DNA of 33,647 bases from Loigolactobacillus backii. GTDB taxonomy: Bacteria > Bacillota > Bacilli > Lactobacillales > Lactobacillaceae. This document shows positions 7,601-15,023 of this stretch, piece by piece (position 1 is the stretch's first letter; each line of letters starts with the position of its first letter). Under the pieces are notes generated by a model. The model saw only the letters and a program-made list of their open reading frames with translations, ran no database searches and was not told the DNA's origin. The DNA is taken from NCBI RefSeq assembly GCF_003946275.1, contig NZ_RHNQ01000027.1, forward strand, positions 1-33,647, in the 5' to 3' direction. Made by a program: the position numbers and the translations under genes.

Positions 7601-10555
7601 ATTGTCCATGTATAACTGATTGTTTTCAACGGTCCAATCACTACCAACCACTTGTGAGTCAGCATTACCGGCCACGTTGATCGCATAGTCATGACCGTTG
7701 TACGTATATTGGATTAAATTCATCTTTGAGGTGATGAAGAATGTGCCACCATCATTATCACTGCTAACTGTGATCTTATCGCCAGGTAGCTCATCCGCGT
7801 TAACAACAAAATTTGCTTTTAAATTACCATTGATTACTGGTGAAATGCCTGTACCAGTCCAATTAAGTTCGATTACCTGCCGTCCATCGGCAGTATCCGC
7901 CAATTGTGTTACTTTGGCGGCCTGTAAATCAGCGGTACTCATAGTAAGTGCTTTGGATAAATCGCCATTACCAGCGAAAGAAGTACCTGCCGGGGCCACA
8001 ATGTAGACAATTGGTTCAAACGGTAAAGTCTCATTTTCTGGGCCTTCGTACGTGTCAGCGACATTAGTGACCGAATTATAGAGAGCCGTAATTGTATCAC
8101 CAGTATTTATGACACTATCATTATTCTGCGCCGTATAGGTATTTACATTACTAATTGCAGAAACTGGAACATCGGTGGCTGTAACTGTACCCTTAGCCGT
8201 AGCTCCTGAGGTCAGATCCTTTTCATTGATCACTAACTTGGTGCCAGAAGTAACTGCCGTGCCATTTTGATAATTTTGAATTACATAGCCATAATAATGG
8301 AAATTTTGAGTGCCATCGTTGCTGCTAACATAGGTCCCAGTATAGCCAATACCCGGTGCTAGATTAGTCTTGACTTCAAAACTAGCCACACCTTGATTGG
8401 CTGCAAAGTCGGGTTTAAATAGCTCACCTAAACCAATTGTTTTTGTTTCTGGAGTGCCATCCCAAGCAATTGCAGTAATGGTAAAGGTTGTCCCAGCAGG
8501 ATAGCTGTCTGAGTTGTTGCCAGTAGTTGGTGTGCGCATACTTGTAACGTACAGGCCGTTTGGCACCGTCACTAATGTATCGTTGGTGACGGTGTGATTA
8601 CTTAGATTCTTAAAATTGGTCATGAAAAGCAGGTTGTTGTCCTTACCAGTTTGCTCTTTATCGTGGTTAGCATAAGCAGTTTGACCTAATAACAGAGAAT
8701 TACTTTCGTTAGAGTTTAAGATACTAAAATATGAACTATACGTTGGTTCAGTTAAGTTGTCAGTCAAAGGTGTCGTAGCCGTCACGGTTAGTGGTGTGCC
8801 TAGAAAAGTGCCAGTAACACTAGGTGTGCTGGCCGCCTCGATATCACCATCAGTAGGGGTACCAGTAACGTATGAGCCTAAAATTTTAACGAAGATATCA
8901 CTTTTCAATGTCGTAGCCGGATAAGTTACAATCACATCACTCCCAACGCCATCCTGCGTGAAGGTTGCCTTATTGTCTGTATCAGAAAGTCCGTTAGTTG
9001 TTAACAAGGTTGAATTAGCCGCATCTAACTGGAAGCCAGCTGGTACTGGAATTGTTACGACAATGTTGGCTAGCTGGGTTCGATAGCTGTCATTAGATTC
9101 ACCTCCGTTAATGTTGTAAGTGCCGGCGGAAAAGCGAATCTGATAGCCATATTCTTCACCAGTAGTTACGGTTGGTGTATCAGAAGTAGTTGGTTGTACT
9201 CGCGTAATTTCTTGAGTTGTTGTATAGGCCGTTGGATTAGTAAACGTAATTGGAATGGTAGCTAATGTTGTTGCGCCGCTGACTAGATTTAGGCTGGCCT
9301 GTGATTGGTCAGCAATTTGGAGGTAATCATTTGCGGCTTCAACGAAAACGTTAAGGCCAAAACTACCAGACGAATCAGTGGCGGTAAAAGTTAGTGTTTC
9401 TGGATTGGTTTTACTAGTAGCACTACCAGATGGCGTTACTGTAAATAGATTATGATCATAACCGACGACGTGTAGGCCATAGGGTAGGACAAGCTGGAAG
9501 GAATCACCGGCTGCTACGTGACCAGAGATAACAATGTGCGCCTCACCACTAGCTGTATCACTAGTTAGTAAGTTAATTGCCGCGCTGGTACTGCTGCCAT
9601 TGAGCGTAATTCCGACGGCACTAGTGCTGGCCAGATTAGTTGTTGGTGCGGTTGCGGAAGTAGCATTCAGCGTAACGGCCACTGGTGAAGTGGAAAGCAA
9701 GGTTTCTAATCGCTGTAATTCTTCCTCAGAAACGCCGCTATTTAAATTAACGACTAACTGATTATCACTGGTTGTGACGTTGACGCCGGCTGGCAATTTA
9801 TTTTGAATTGTTGTTGCGTAAGTGGCAGCGGCATTAACGTTAGCCGTTATTTTGCTATCAATGTTAGTTGCTGCGGTTGAAGTATTTGCTGCAGTTTTTT
9901 GTGGATTTGTAGTGGCACTAGCTGAAGGATTAGTGCTAATTTTATTTGGTGTGTTAGTTGCGGCCGTGCTAGTGGTGGCGGGCACTGAATCAGTTGTTGC
10001 AGTTGAAGCAGTGTCTGTGCTAGCCGAACTGGCCGTTGTTGAAGTATTACTACTGGCACTAACTGTGGTGCTAGCAGTACTAGTTGTCGTTGTATTACCA
10101 TTTGCTGCGGTGCTTGTCGAGGAAATATCGTTGGAAGCCGTTGCGGTCGCTGTGCTGCTAACCGCTGTTGACTTATTGGTTGTGTTACTAGTTGCTGCAG
10201 TGGTACTGGTAGCTGCACTACTGGCCTGACTCGCAGTAGCGGCTGAACTTGCAGTGGTACTAGCGGCACTTGCGGTACTGGTCTTAGCCAGCGAATTAGC
10301 ATTGGAATTTGCTGTACTTGCACTAGTTGCCGTGGATTTAGCAACAGGCAAAACTGTACTTGCTGGTTGCAATGTTGCCGTAGCGTTACTCGTTGTGACC
10401 GCCGTTGCAGCATCAGTCGTAGCCGCGTTAACCTGATCGACTGCTAAAAATGATCCTAAAGCAACTACAGAAATGCCGGCAACTAACCAGCGTTTCCCCG
10501 CCTTGTACATTTTGTAATGTTGTTTAGTGTCTAATTGACTAAATTTATTATTCAA
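4613..10555 (-). CDS. Giant LPxTG cell-wall adhesin with MucBP and MBG repeats
   Basis: A 1980-residue surface protein. The start is a TTG eight bases after GGAGG; an upstream TTG at 10570 overlaps that site. Residues 15-23 (KMYKAGKRW) are the KxYKxGKxW motif. A hydrophobic stretch to A44 completes the signal peptide. Residues about 45-260 are Ser/Thr/Ala-rich, a likely glycosylated stalk. A long Thr/Asn-rich central part (about 330-1180) is unassigned. Residues about 1181-1241 look like a MucBP domain. Residues about 1343-1820 alternate MBG-like units (SYVYDGQAHSLTI) with YDG-type units (KVYDGTA). A Gly/Asn/Thr linker follows, then LPQTG at 1943-1947, a membrane segment and a basic tail for sortase anchoring. 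A mucus- or polysaccharide-binding adhesin is the likely role; the ligand is unknown. Confidence 0.9.
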   Translation of the reverse strand: MNNKFSQLDTKQHYKMYKAGKRWLVAGISVVALGSFLAVDQVNAATTDAATAVTTSNATATLQPASTVLPVAKSTATSASTANSNANSLAKTSTASAASTTASSAATASQASSAATSTTAATSNTTNKSTAVSSTATATASNDISSTSTAANGNTTTTSTASTTVSASSNTSTTASSASTDTASTATTDSVPATTSTAATNTPNKISTNPSASATTNPQKTAANTSTAATNIDSKITANVNAAATYATTIQNKLPAGVNVTTSDNQLVVNLNSGVSEEELQRLETLLSTSPVAVTLNATSATAPTTNLASTSAVGITLNGSSTSAAINLLTSDTASGEAHIVISGHVAAGDSFQLVLPYGLHVVGYDHNLFTVTPSGSATSKTNPETLTFTATDSSGSFGLNVFVEAANDYLQIADQSQASLNLVSGATTLATIPITFTNPTAYTTTQEITRVQPTTSDTPTVTTGEEYGYQIRFSAGTYNINGGESNDSYRTQLANIVVTIPVPAGFQLDAANSTLLTTNGLSDTDNKATFTQDGVGSDVIVTYPATTLKSDIFVKILGSYVTGTPTDGDIEAASTPSVTGTFLGTPLTVTATTPLTDNLTEPTYSSYFSILNSNESNSLLLGQTAYANHDKEQTGKDNNLLFMTNFKNLSNHTVTNDTLVTVPNGLYVTSMRTPTTGNNSDSYPAGTTFTITAIAWDGTPETKTIGLGELFKPDFAANQGVASFEVKTNLAPGIGYTGTYVSSNDGTQNFHYYGYVIQNYQNGTAVTSGTKLVINEKDLTSGATAKGTVTATDVPVSAISNVNTYTAQNNDSVINTGDTITALYNSVTNVADTYEGPENETLPFEPIVYIVAPAGTSFAGNGDLSKALTMSTADLQAAKVTQLADTADGRQVIELNWTGTGISPVINGNLKANFVVNADELPGDKITVSSDNDGGTFFITSKMNLIQYTYNGHDYAINVAGNADSQVVGSDWTVENNQLYMDNNDFTWLISAPSELVTQDGLKNTTDTPYSVYDTADPTNTSATFTLGGSTTGDYRFTLYNGTDNALATAAEYVALPSTANGDAYGLELTGPVTTPASGETVLYSTGYGDSTTDNIDSAGYLPASSIKNWSQVRSFIITTTNLGAKDMIELYAPMQVATDATPADVGEIDLTQTNTVATDSTGNKITATNTIGAQLALATENLPVNYYLVGTTTKLAASTTLTGNYSTAYTATAADIANYTLVGAATQKGTFAPNGVVNFYYQLNATGNVPNNTKVYANTPVFTTAPVLTLTAADGTTTTYQLQTGDYVFTQPGQSKVTPITVGTYTLALTAQGLKHLAAAEPTLNLQNATALESNAATDTITPAKASLTADSASYVYDGQAHSLTITPNGLLNGDTLTYSVTGNSRTNAGSNAVTLTLAENNTTNSNYTVTLQNGTLTVTPLTLTTPANPNDPSAPINPTNPSDNPQLTTSLVVQGATKVYDGTANTDPTTYTVLAPSADKDFVVPKLTASDFDLSGITSQNVGSYSVKLSAAGITKLQNANSNYDFTAADVQSGLFTITPAKASLTADSASYVYDGQAHSLTITPNGLLNGDTLTYSVTGNSRTNAGSNAVTLTLAENNTTNSNYTVTLQNGTLTVTPLALTTPANPNDPSAPVNPTKPSDNPQLATSLVVQGATKVYDGTASTDPTTYTVLAPSADKSFVVPQLTASDFDLSGITSQNVGSYTVKLSTAGITKLQNANPNYDFTAADVQSGLLTIIPAKATLTADSASYVYDGQAHSLTITPTGLLNGDTLAYSVTGNSRTNVGSNTVTLTLTANNATNSNYTVTLQNGILTVTPAKTTGDNNTGGNTDTTTGNNTTGNNVGTGTTTSNNTPANNGGTVTGNKTTGSAGTVTSNNTHNTTGTATDNNTPANNMSKTTNNNTTSTINLAKKQTGNTTLTKEKSTKKTNTTVAGSVLSKLPQTGEATGERTLLATIGVMLLTGILGIFDQKRKHEKE
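5097..6530 (-). repeat. 594-bp in-frame tandem repeat in the adhesin gene
   Basis: The same sequence recurs at 5097, 5691 and 6285, an exact 594-bp (198-codon) period. There are two full units and one partial unit. Each full unit encodes one MBG-like and one YDG-type domain. The two copies toward the protein's N-terminal side are closer to each other than to the last one. Copy number could change by recombination without loss of frame. Confidence 0.9.
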
Positions 10556-10570
10556 TAAAAATCCCTCCAA

Positions 10571-11177
10571 ATATTAATCTACCCAAATTCCAACTTAATG
10601 AGATGTTATTCATTACGGGTCGTTTATATAGTGGACGGAAAACTTGAAATAAGCGGCTTAAATTTACTTGCTTCCGCAGCAATAAAGCACATTAGAAGCT
10701 TTCATTAAAATAAACTCATCAAATTAGCATATGAATCTAATCACAACTTACTTATACTAAATTAATAAAATCGTGTCAAGCCGGCTTTGCGGGCACTATA
10801 ATTAAGTATTAACGTTAAATACTTTAATATTATTCAACCTGAATAATTAGCAGCACCTGTAAGCAGTATAAACTCTTACTTATAATTTATATATTATGTT
10901 ATATTAACGATAATTAAATAAATAAAAAAGTCAAATATCAAAGAAATTTTATTAAAAATAGATATTTTTTATGTCAATTTTTAACCGCTATTTCACTATG
11001 TCATTTAATTTTTGCCGTCATTTGCAGGTTAAAATATAATCAAGATTGGGGTCCACATGATTTATTTAATGACTTTTATCAAAATTAAGGTGACTTTATA
11101 GTTCACTTGGGTGTGATTTCGAAAATGCTATGTTGTTTGAATGTAAGTAGCTATCTTTTGTAGAAAAGGGCGATTCT
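10571..11177. other. AT-rich divergent intergenic region
   Basis: A 607-bp gap between the adhesin and lplA with no gene seen. It contains the palindrome AAGCCGGCTT (10778-10787) and the inverted repeat AAGTATT-N7-AATACTT (10804-10824), which could be protein-binding sites. It also holds the lplA promoter at 11012-11040. A very AT-rich stretch at 10860-10990 could carry the adhesin promoter. TTGATA-N17-TTTAAT can be read there on the minus strand, but the long leader this implies makes the call weak. Confidence 0.5.
11012..11040 (+). promoter_or_regulatory. Promoter of lplA
   Basis: TTGCCG, a 17-bp spacer, and TATAAT. It leaves an untranslated leader of about 130 nt, in which AAGGTGA...TCACTTG (about 11087-11108) can fold into a hairpin. 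Confidence 0.7.
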
Positions 11178-12191
11178 ATGTATTACGTTTTAATGAAATC
11201 TCACGATATTCGCCAAAATTTGGCAACTGAGCAGTATTTAATGAATCAGAAAAACTTTACTGAGCCACTGGTGCTTTTTTATAGTGAAGGGCCATCAATT
11301 ATTGTTGGACGCAATCAAAATACGTTGGCGGAGATCAACCAGAAATATGTTGCGGAACAGAAAATTGTGGTGACGCGGCGGCTGTCAGGTGGTGGGGCTG
11401 TTTACCATGACCTAGGGAATCTTTGTTTTAGTTTTGTGGTCGATGCTGCCGACGAAAAATTTGGTGATTTTAAAACTTTTACGCAACCAATTGTAACGGC
11501 CTTGCAAAAAATGGGGGTGCAAGATATTGAGGTTTCTGGGCGAAATGATATTTTAGTTGCTGGGAAAAAATTCTCTGGTAGTGCAATGTACACTAAAAAT
11601 GGCAAAATATTTTCCCACGGAACTTTAATGTTAAACGTTGACCTAAATGTGGTCACGCACGCGTTGAATGTACCGGCCGATAAAATTGCGTCAAAGGGCA
11701 TCAAGTCAATTCGTAGTCGGGTCACTAATTTACGTCCTTATTTAGCGCCAGAATTTCAAGATTTAACCACTGAGGAATTTCGCGATAAACTGTTACTTCA
11801 ATTGTTTGCCGCGCCAAACTTGGCTGCAATAAAGGAAAAAGAATATCAAATTACGGCCGCAGATCAAAAACAAATTAACCAAATTTATACAAGTACTTAT
11901 AATAATTGGAATTGGATTTATGGTAAATCACCGGACTTTACGTTGCAAAAAAGACAACATTTTACAATGGGCACAATTGATGCACGCTTGTTAATTCAAC
12001 AGGGTAGGATTAATGAAGTGACTTTCTACGGTGATTTCTTTGGTTCAGAAGATGTTAAAGCTGTTGCGACCGTTTTAAACGGTGTTATTTATGATCGCCA
12101 ACATATTAGTCAGGTCCTTGCCAAGCTAGATTTAGCAAACTACTTCAAAGGAATTAAACCAGCGGCGATTATTGATTTATTAGCGCAATAG
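11178..12191 (+). CDS. lplA: Lipoate-protein ligase A
   Basis: Activates free lipoate with ATP and attaches it to lipoyl domains, the salvage route used by lactobacilli. It has 337 residues, typical for the family. It carries the nucleotide and lipoate loop RRLSGGGAVYHDLGN (68-81) and the catalytic lysine region VAGKKFSGSAM (K131), followed by HGTLMLNVD. A C-terminal accessory domain begins near residue 250. The start ATG has AAAAGGGCG upstream. Within the window the only lipoyl domain is the one fused to dihydrolipoamide dehydrogenase at 1.8-3.6 kb, a possible substrate. Own promoter at 11012. Confidence 0.92.
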   Translation: MYYVLMKSHDIRQNLATEQYLMNQKNFTEPLVLFYSEGPSIIVGRNQNTLAEINQKYVAEQKIVVTRRLSGGGAVYHDLGNLCFSFVVDAADEKFGDFKTFTQPIVTALQKMGVQDIEVSGRNDILVAGKKFSGSAMYTKNGKIFSHGTLMLNVDLNVVTHALNVPADKIASKGIKSIRSRVTNLRPYLAPEFQDLTTEEFRDKLLLQLFAAPNLAAIKEKEYQITAADQKQINQIYTSTYNNWNWIYGKSPDFTLQKRQHFTMGTIDARLLIQQGRINEVTFYGDFFGSEDVKAVATVLNGVIYDRQHISQVLAKLDLANYFKGIKPAAIIDLLAQ

Positions 12192-12270
12192 GGCTTTTTT
12201 AACTGGTGTTATGTGGTATATTGAAACCTAAAGTTAAACGGATACGATCGCTTTTTATAGGAGGTTCATC

Positions 12271-12885
12271 TTGACTGAATTTTATTTTATTCGCCACGGC
12301 CAAACGCTTGCTAATACGCAAGGTGTGAAGCAGGGCACCACAAATACACCGGCGACTTATTTGAACAAAACGGGGAAGGCCCAAGTAACGAGGCTGCACG
12401 AACATTTTGATATTAGTTTTGCCGATCGTTTGCTTAGTAGCCCGTTAGAACGGACTAAGCAAACCGCAGCAATTTTAAACGCTACAGCCAAATTACCGGT
12501 GAGTTATGATGAACGCTTGACGGAAATTTCCTACGGTGAATGGGATGGCCTGCCGAATGCCACTTTACAAAAACAGTTTCCAGCAGCCTTTTCTTTGGCC
12601 ACCGGAGATGTTTTACCTAGTTATGCCGTTCTTGCCAATGGTGAGACGTTTGCGGCGGTTGAGCAGCGGACGGCGGACTTTATGGCGGAAATGGCGACGC
12701 GTTATCCAACGCAACGCCTTATTATTGTTACGCATGGATTTACCGTTCGCAGTTTTGCCTACAATGCTGTTCAGGCCAGCGATCCACTGGCAATCCTTGA
12801 ACCGGACAATGCTAGTGTGACCAAAATAACTGGTGACGCAAAAACGAAACAATTAGCGTTAATTTACTATAACCGTCTTTTTTAA
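12271..12885 (+). CDS. Histidine phosphatase family protein (phosphoglycerate mutase-like)
   Basis: A 204-residue member of the branch-1 histidine phosphatase superfamily. The phosphate-accepting histidine is H9 in FIRHGQT. The supporting motif SSPLERTKQTA is at 56-66, an acidic residue lies in EISYGEWDG, and the second catalytic histidine is H155 in IIVTHG. The enzyme dephosphorylates a small metabolite; many such paralogues exist and the substrate cannot be told. The start is a TTG six bases after AGGAGG. It lies 79 bp after lplA and may be co-transcribed. A terminator is at 12972. Confidence 0.85.
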   Translation: MTEFYFIRHGQTLANTQGVKQGTTNTPATYLNKTGKAQVTRLHEHFDISFADRLLSSPLERTKQTAAILNATAKLPVSYDERLTEISYGEWDGLPNATLQKQFPAAFSLATGDVLPSYAVLANGETFAAVEQRTADFMAEMATRYPTQRLIIVTHGFTVRSFAYNAVQASDPLAILEPDNASVTKITGDAKTKQLALIYYNRLF

Positions 12886-12905
12886 CGTGATTTGAATTGG
12901 AACTG

Positions 12906-12935
12906 GCGTGCGCCAAAACCGACTTTTGTCCCACT
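12906..12935 (+). repeat. Composite dispersed repeat, copy R3
   Basis: GCGTGCGCCAAAACCGACTT followed by TTGTCCCACT. It fuses the end of module A (GTGCGCC) to module B (CCAAAACCGACTTTTG), 20 bp after the phosphatase stop codon. Confidence 0.65.
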
Positions 12936-12971
12936 CCCGTGTTTGTACATTAGTACTGATAATTACTTACG

Positions 12972-13007
12972 GCATAATTTTTAGCAACAATAGAAATTAT
13001 GCTTTTT
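12972..13007 (+). terminator. Terminator after the histidine phosphatase gene
   Basis: GCATAATTT...AAATTATGC, a perfect 9-bp stem, followed by five T. Confidence 0.8.
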
Positions 13008-13093
13008 AATTACGCCGATATTTTTACCGGATGGGGATAATTTTTAAGTAACGATTCTAGAGTGAGCAACAATGGCCACTTCATTTCGGTGAG

Positions 13094-13102
13094 TGGTATA
13101 AT
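13094..13102 (+). promoter_or_regulatory. Extended -10 promoter candidate of the PTS IIA gene
   Basis: TGGTATAAT (TG-N-TATAAT) about 90 bp before the start codon. No good -35 hexamer is at the standard distance, as is usual for extended -10 promoters. Confidence 0.5.
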
Positions 13103-13192
13103 GGCTTGTCAGGTTAACATTATCCGGGTATGCTACTTAATGAACGTGGCGTACTGACTGTTGTAGTTATCTAAAAAAGGTTGGGGTTTGTA

Positions 13193-13525
13193 ATGATGGA
13201 GACTAAGAAAAATAGTGTCATTGAGAGCGTAATGGCATTAATTAATGACGCGGCAACAATTAAGACTATTATTCTAGCGGCAATTGAAGATGCAAAGAAA
13301 AGTCAGTTTACCGCTGCCACAACAAAATTAGAAGAAGCCGATAAAAAATTAATAGCGGCCCATGAAATCCAAACGCATTTGTTATCCCAAGAAGCAGCCG
13401 GCCAGAAAGTTCAAGTGACCTTACTACTAGTGCACGCGCAGGATCATATTATGAGTGTGTCAACTTATCGAGAGTTAGCAAGTGAAATTATTGACTTATA
13501 CCGGCGTTTAGCTGAGACCAAGTAA
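13193..13525 (+). CDS. PTS lactose/cellobiose-family IIA component
   Basis: Cytoplasmic IIA phosphocarrier of a lactose/cellobiose-type sugar phosphotransferase system. It receives phosphate from HPr and passes it to a IIB partner. About 110 residues, all-helical, the normal size. The phosphorylated histidine is H81 and the trimer-metal aspartate is D84 in LLLVHAQDHIM, typical of cellobiose/chitobiose-type proteins. The best start is the ATG at 13193 (or 13196) after AAAAAAGG; a TTG at 13181 directly abuts that site. No IIB or IIC gene is in the window, so it either serves a remote permease or has a regulatory role (inference). The transcript ends in a very large hairpin. Confidence 0.85.
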   Translation: MMETKKNSVIESVMALINDAATIKTIILAAIEDAKKSQFTAATTKLEEADKKLIAAHEIQTHLLSQEAAGQKVQVTLLLVHAQDHIMSVSTYRELASEIIDLYRRLAETK

Positions 13526-13534
13526 AATTATAGT

Positions 13535-13610
13535 AAACGACATTAATAGTCGTTAGTGTGAGATAAATTTATTTATTTTCTCACCTGACGATTGGAAATG
13601 TCGTTTTTTT
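13535..13610 (+). terminator. Long two-level terminator hairpin
   Basis: Outer arms AAACGACATT (13535-13544) and AATGTCGTTT (13597-13606) enclose a second stem, AGTCGT...GTGAGA with TCTCAC...ACGATT. A T run ends it. It spans over 70 nt, much longer than a usual terminator, and begins ten bases after the PTS IIA stop codon. Confidence 0.75.
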
Positions 13611-14019
13611 GTTGCTCAAATTCAGAAAATATAGGAAGTGTTTAGGCCTTGAGTGTTAGTTCAATTAACAATTGGGAAGCATTTCTTATTTGGAACGCCT
13701 GAATTTTGCTACTGGCCAGGATAGTGTTTGTGAGTCCAAGCAGCGGTGTTTTTCTAAATATATTTAGGCCGAATTAGGCACAAGAATGATAGTAAAGCTG
13801 CTTTTCAAATATATTATCGCGTAAGAAGCCTAATAAAAGGCGCTTTATGGGAAGTGGGCCGCTCCAATCAGTTCTAATTGTGAAATAAGATTGAAGAAAA
13901 AAGGTAAATTCTGTATAAGTTATGGATCACATAAGATTATGGTGATATATTGAATTCATCGACAAAAACAAGTTACTAAGTTTAAAAATACACAAAGAAA
14001 TTTTAGGAGGAGTAAATTT
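13611..14019. other. Intergenic region upstream of spx
   Basis: About 400 bp without a credible gene. Visible elements are a perfect 14-bp palindrome CTAAATATATTTAG (13754-13767) and an extended -10 promoter at 13943-13951. Stretches such as GCTGCTTTTCAAA (near 13817) recall the ends of the inverted-repeat element family but are too short to call. No further structure was recognised. Confidence 0.5.
13943..13951 (+). promoter_or_regulatory. Extended -10 promoter candidate of spx
   Basis: TGATATATT (TG-N-TATATT) about 70 bp before the start codon; the -35 region is weak. Confidence 0.45.
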
Positions 14020-14418
14020 ATGATTACATTATTCTACAGCTCAAACTGCACATCATCACGGAAGGCCTTAAAATGGCTGGAACAACAACAAATTCCCTTT
14101 GTTAAGCGTTACATCAAGAAGGCACCGCCAACAGTCAACGAAATTAAACAAATCATGCAATACGTTGATAACGGGATTGATGATATCCTAGCGACACGTT
14201 ATAAAGGGTATCCGGCCTTTGCGCGTGAGATGGGAGAAATGACAACTAGTCAAATTTTTCAACGACTTCATGAAGAACCTGAATTACTCAGACGACCAAT
14301 TATATTAAGTGAACGAAAAGTTAATATTGGCTACAATTCAGACGCAATTCGTACATTTATCCCGCGGGAACGTCATCATTTTGATCGAATGGTTGCACTG
14401 TTGAATAGTGGAATGTAA
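14020..14418 (+). CDS. spx: Spx/ArsC-family regulator with CxxS motif
   Basis: A 132-residue protein of the Spx family. These bind the alpha C-terminal domain of RNA polymerase and redirect transcription under thiol and envelope stress. Family features seen are the thioredoxin-like N-terminus MITLFYSSNC, the KALKWLEQQ helix, and the conserved block RRPIILSERKVNIGYN followed by IRTFIPRE. The redox switch, CxxC in typical Spx, is C10-T-S-S13 here, so an intramolecular disulfide cannot form. This suggests a redox-insensitive paralogue, probably one of several in the genome (inference). The ATG start follows AGGAGG. The gene stands alone, with repeat-rich DNA downstream. Confidence 0.88.
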   Translation: MITLFYSSNCTSSRKALKWLEQQQIPFVKRYIKKAPPTVNEIKQIMQYVDNGIDDILATRYKGYPAFAREMGEMTTSQIFQRLHEEPELLRRPIILSERKVNIGYNSDAIRTFIPRERHHFDRMVALLNSGM

Positions 14419-14422
14419 GAGA

Positions 14423-14639
14423 GTGCTTGAAAAGCGGTTAGATTATGGAGTATAGCCTACTACTCCGCAATGCAGAAGGAATATTAGAAAAAAACACTAA
14501 TATTCTTTGATGCTACGAACGTTGTCCATTCTTGTGGCGAAAACCTTGCCGCAAGAAACATGGCAGCTAGGCGAAAAGAGACGCGCAGCTGATCGTTCGA
14601 CTGGCGTAGCTATACGCAATAATCTGCTTTTCCAAGCAC
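14423..14639 (+). repeat. ~215-bp inverted-repeat element, copy 1
   Basis: Bounded by GTGCTTGAAAAGC (14423-14435) and GCTTTTCCAAGCAC (14626-14639), which are inverted repeats with one extra base. Internal blocks shared with copy 3 (20680-20893, reversed) include ACTACTCCGCAAT, GATGCT, GTTGTCCATTC and GAAACATGGCA. It starts five bases after the spx stop codon and has no open reading frame of its own. It could be a non-autonomous mobile element or a repeated structured RNA. Confidence 0.75.
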
Positions 14640-15004
14640 GTTTACACTAAATTAGTCAGGTAAATACTAGTAATGGCATTTACCAAACACGGACTAGGAT
14701 GAACCAAAGTCCGAGTCGCGGCCAAGTACACTAATAATCTTGATGCTACGAACGATGGCCATTCTTGTGGCAAAGGCTAAGGAGCACAGTTATAAAGTCC
14801 ATAACTGCTCGCGACTCAGTTCGTCTCGGTCATCGCAATAATCTGCTTTTTCAAGCACGTTTACACTAAATTAGTCAAAAAAAACACTAATAAAAGCAGT
14901 CGCCAAATATTTACCTGTTGTAAGATTGCTAAATATTTCACTAAATTGGCCGAATGGCTTGACCAAAGCAGTCTCTTTTTCTAGAATTGAAATGTAAGTG
15001 ATTT
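14640..15004. other. Modular repeat array upstream of the aldo/keto reductase
   Basis: CGTTTACACTAAATTAGTCA follows the right end of both copy 1 (14639) and copy 2 (14858). After each come partly similar segments, CTAGTAATGGCATTTACCAA (from 14667) and, more diverged, CTAATAAAAGCAGTCGCCAA (from about 14890). Both later contain a version of GACCAAAG near a GTC. GGTAAAT...ATTTACC (14659-14684) can form a hairpin. No gene is seen. The array looks built by duplication and divergence of modules. Confidence 0.5.
14729..14858 (+). repeat. ~215-bp inverted-repeat element, copy 2 (left end missing)
   Basis: Shares CACTAATAATCTTGATGCTA and on through CGAACGATGGCCATTCTTGT with copy 1. It also shares the right end CGCAATAATCTGC-TTTTTCAAGCAC (14834-14858). 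The middle is different and carries its own hairpin, AGTTAT...ATAACT flanked by GAGC/GCTC. The left inverted repeat is not recognisable, so this is a truncated or recombined copy. Confidence 0.65.
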
Positions 15005-15023
15005 CTTGAAAGGGGAAAATAAC

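Noticed and set aside
9847-10413. Long reading frames opposite or shifted against the Ser/Thr/Ala-rich adhesin region
   Set aside because: Low-complexity codons (GCN, ACN) leave other frames open by chance; the translations are Gln/Pro/Val- or Ala/Val-rich with no domain.
14423-14877. CRISPR-like array
   Set aside because: Only two spaced repeat blocks about 220-230 bp apart with diverged middles, far from CRISPR repeat and spacer sizes, and no cas genes.
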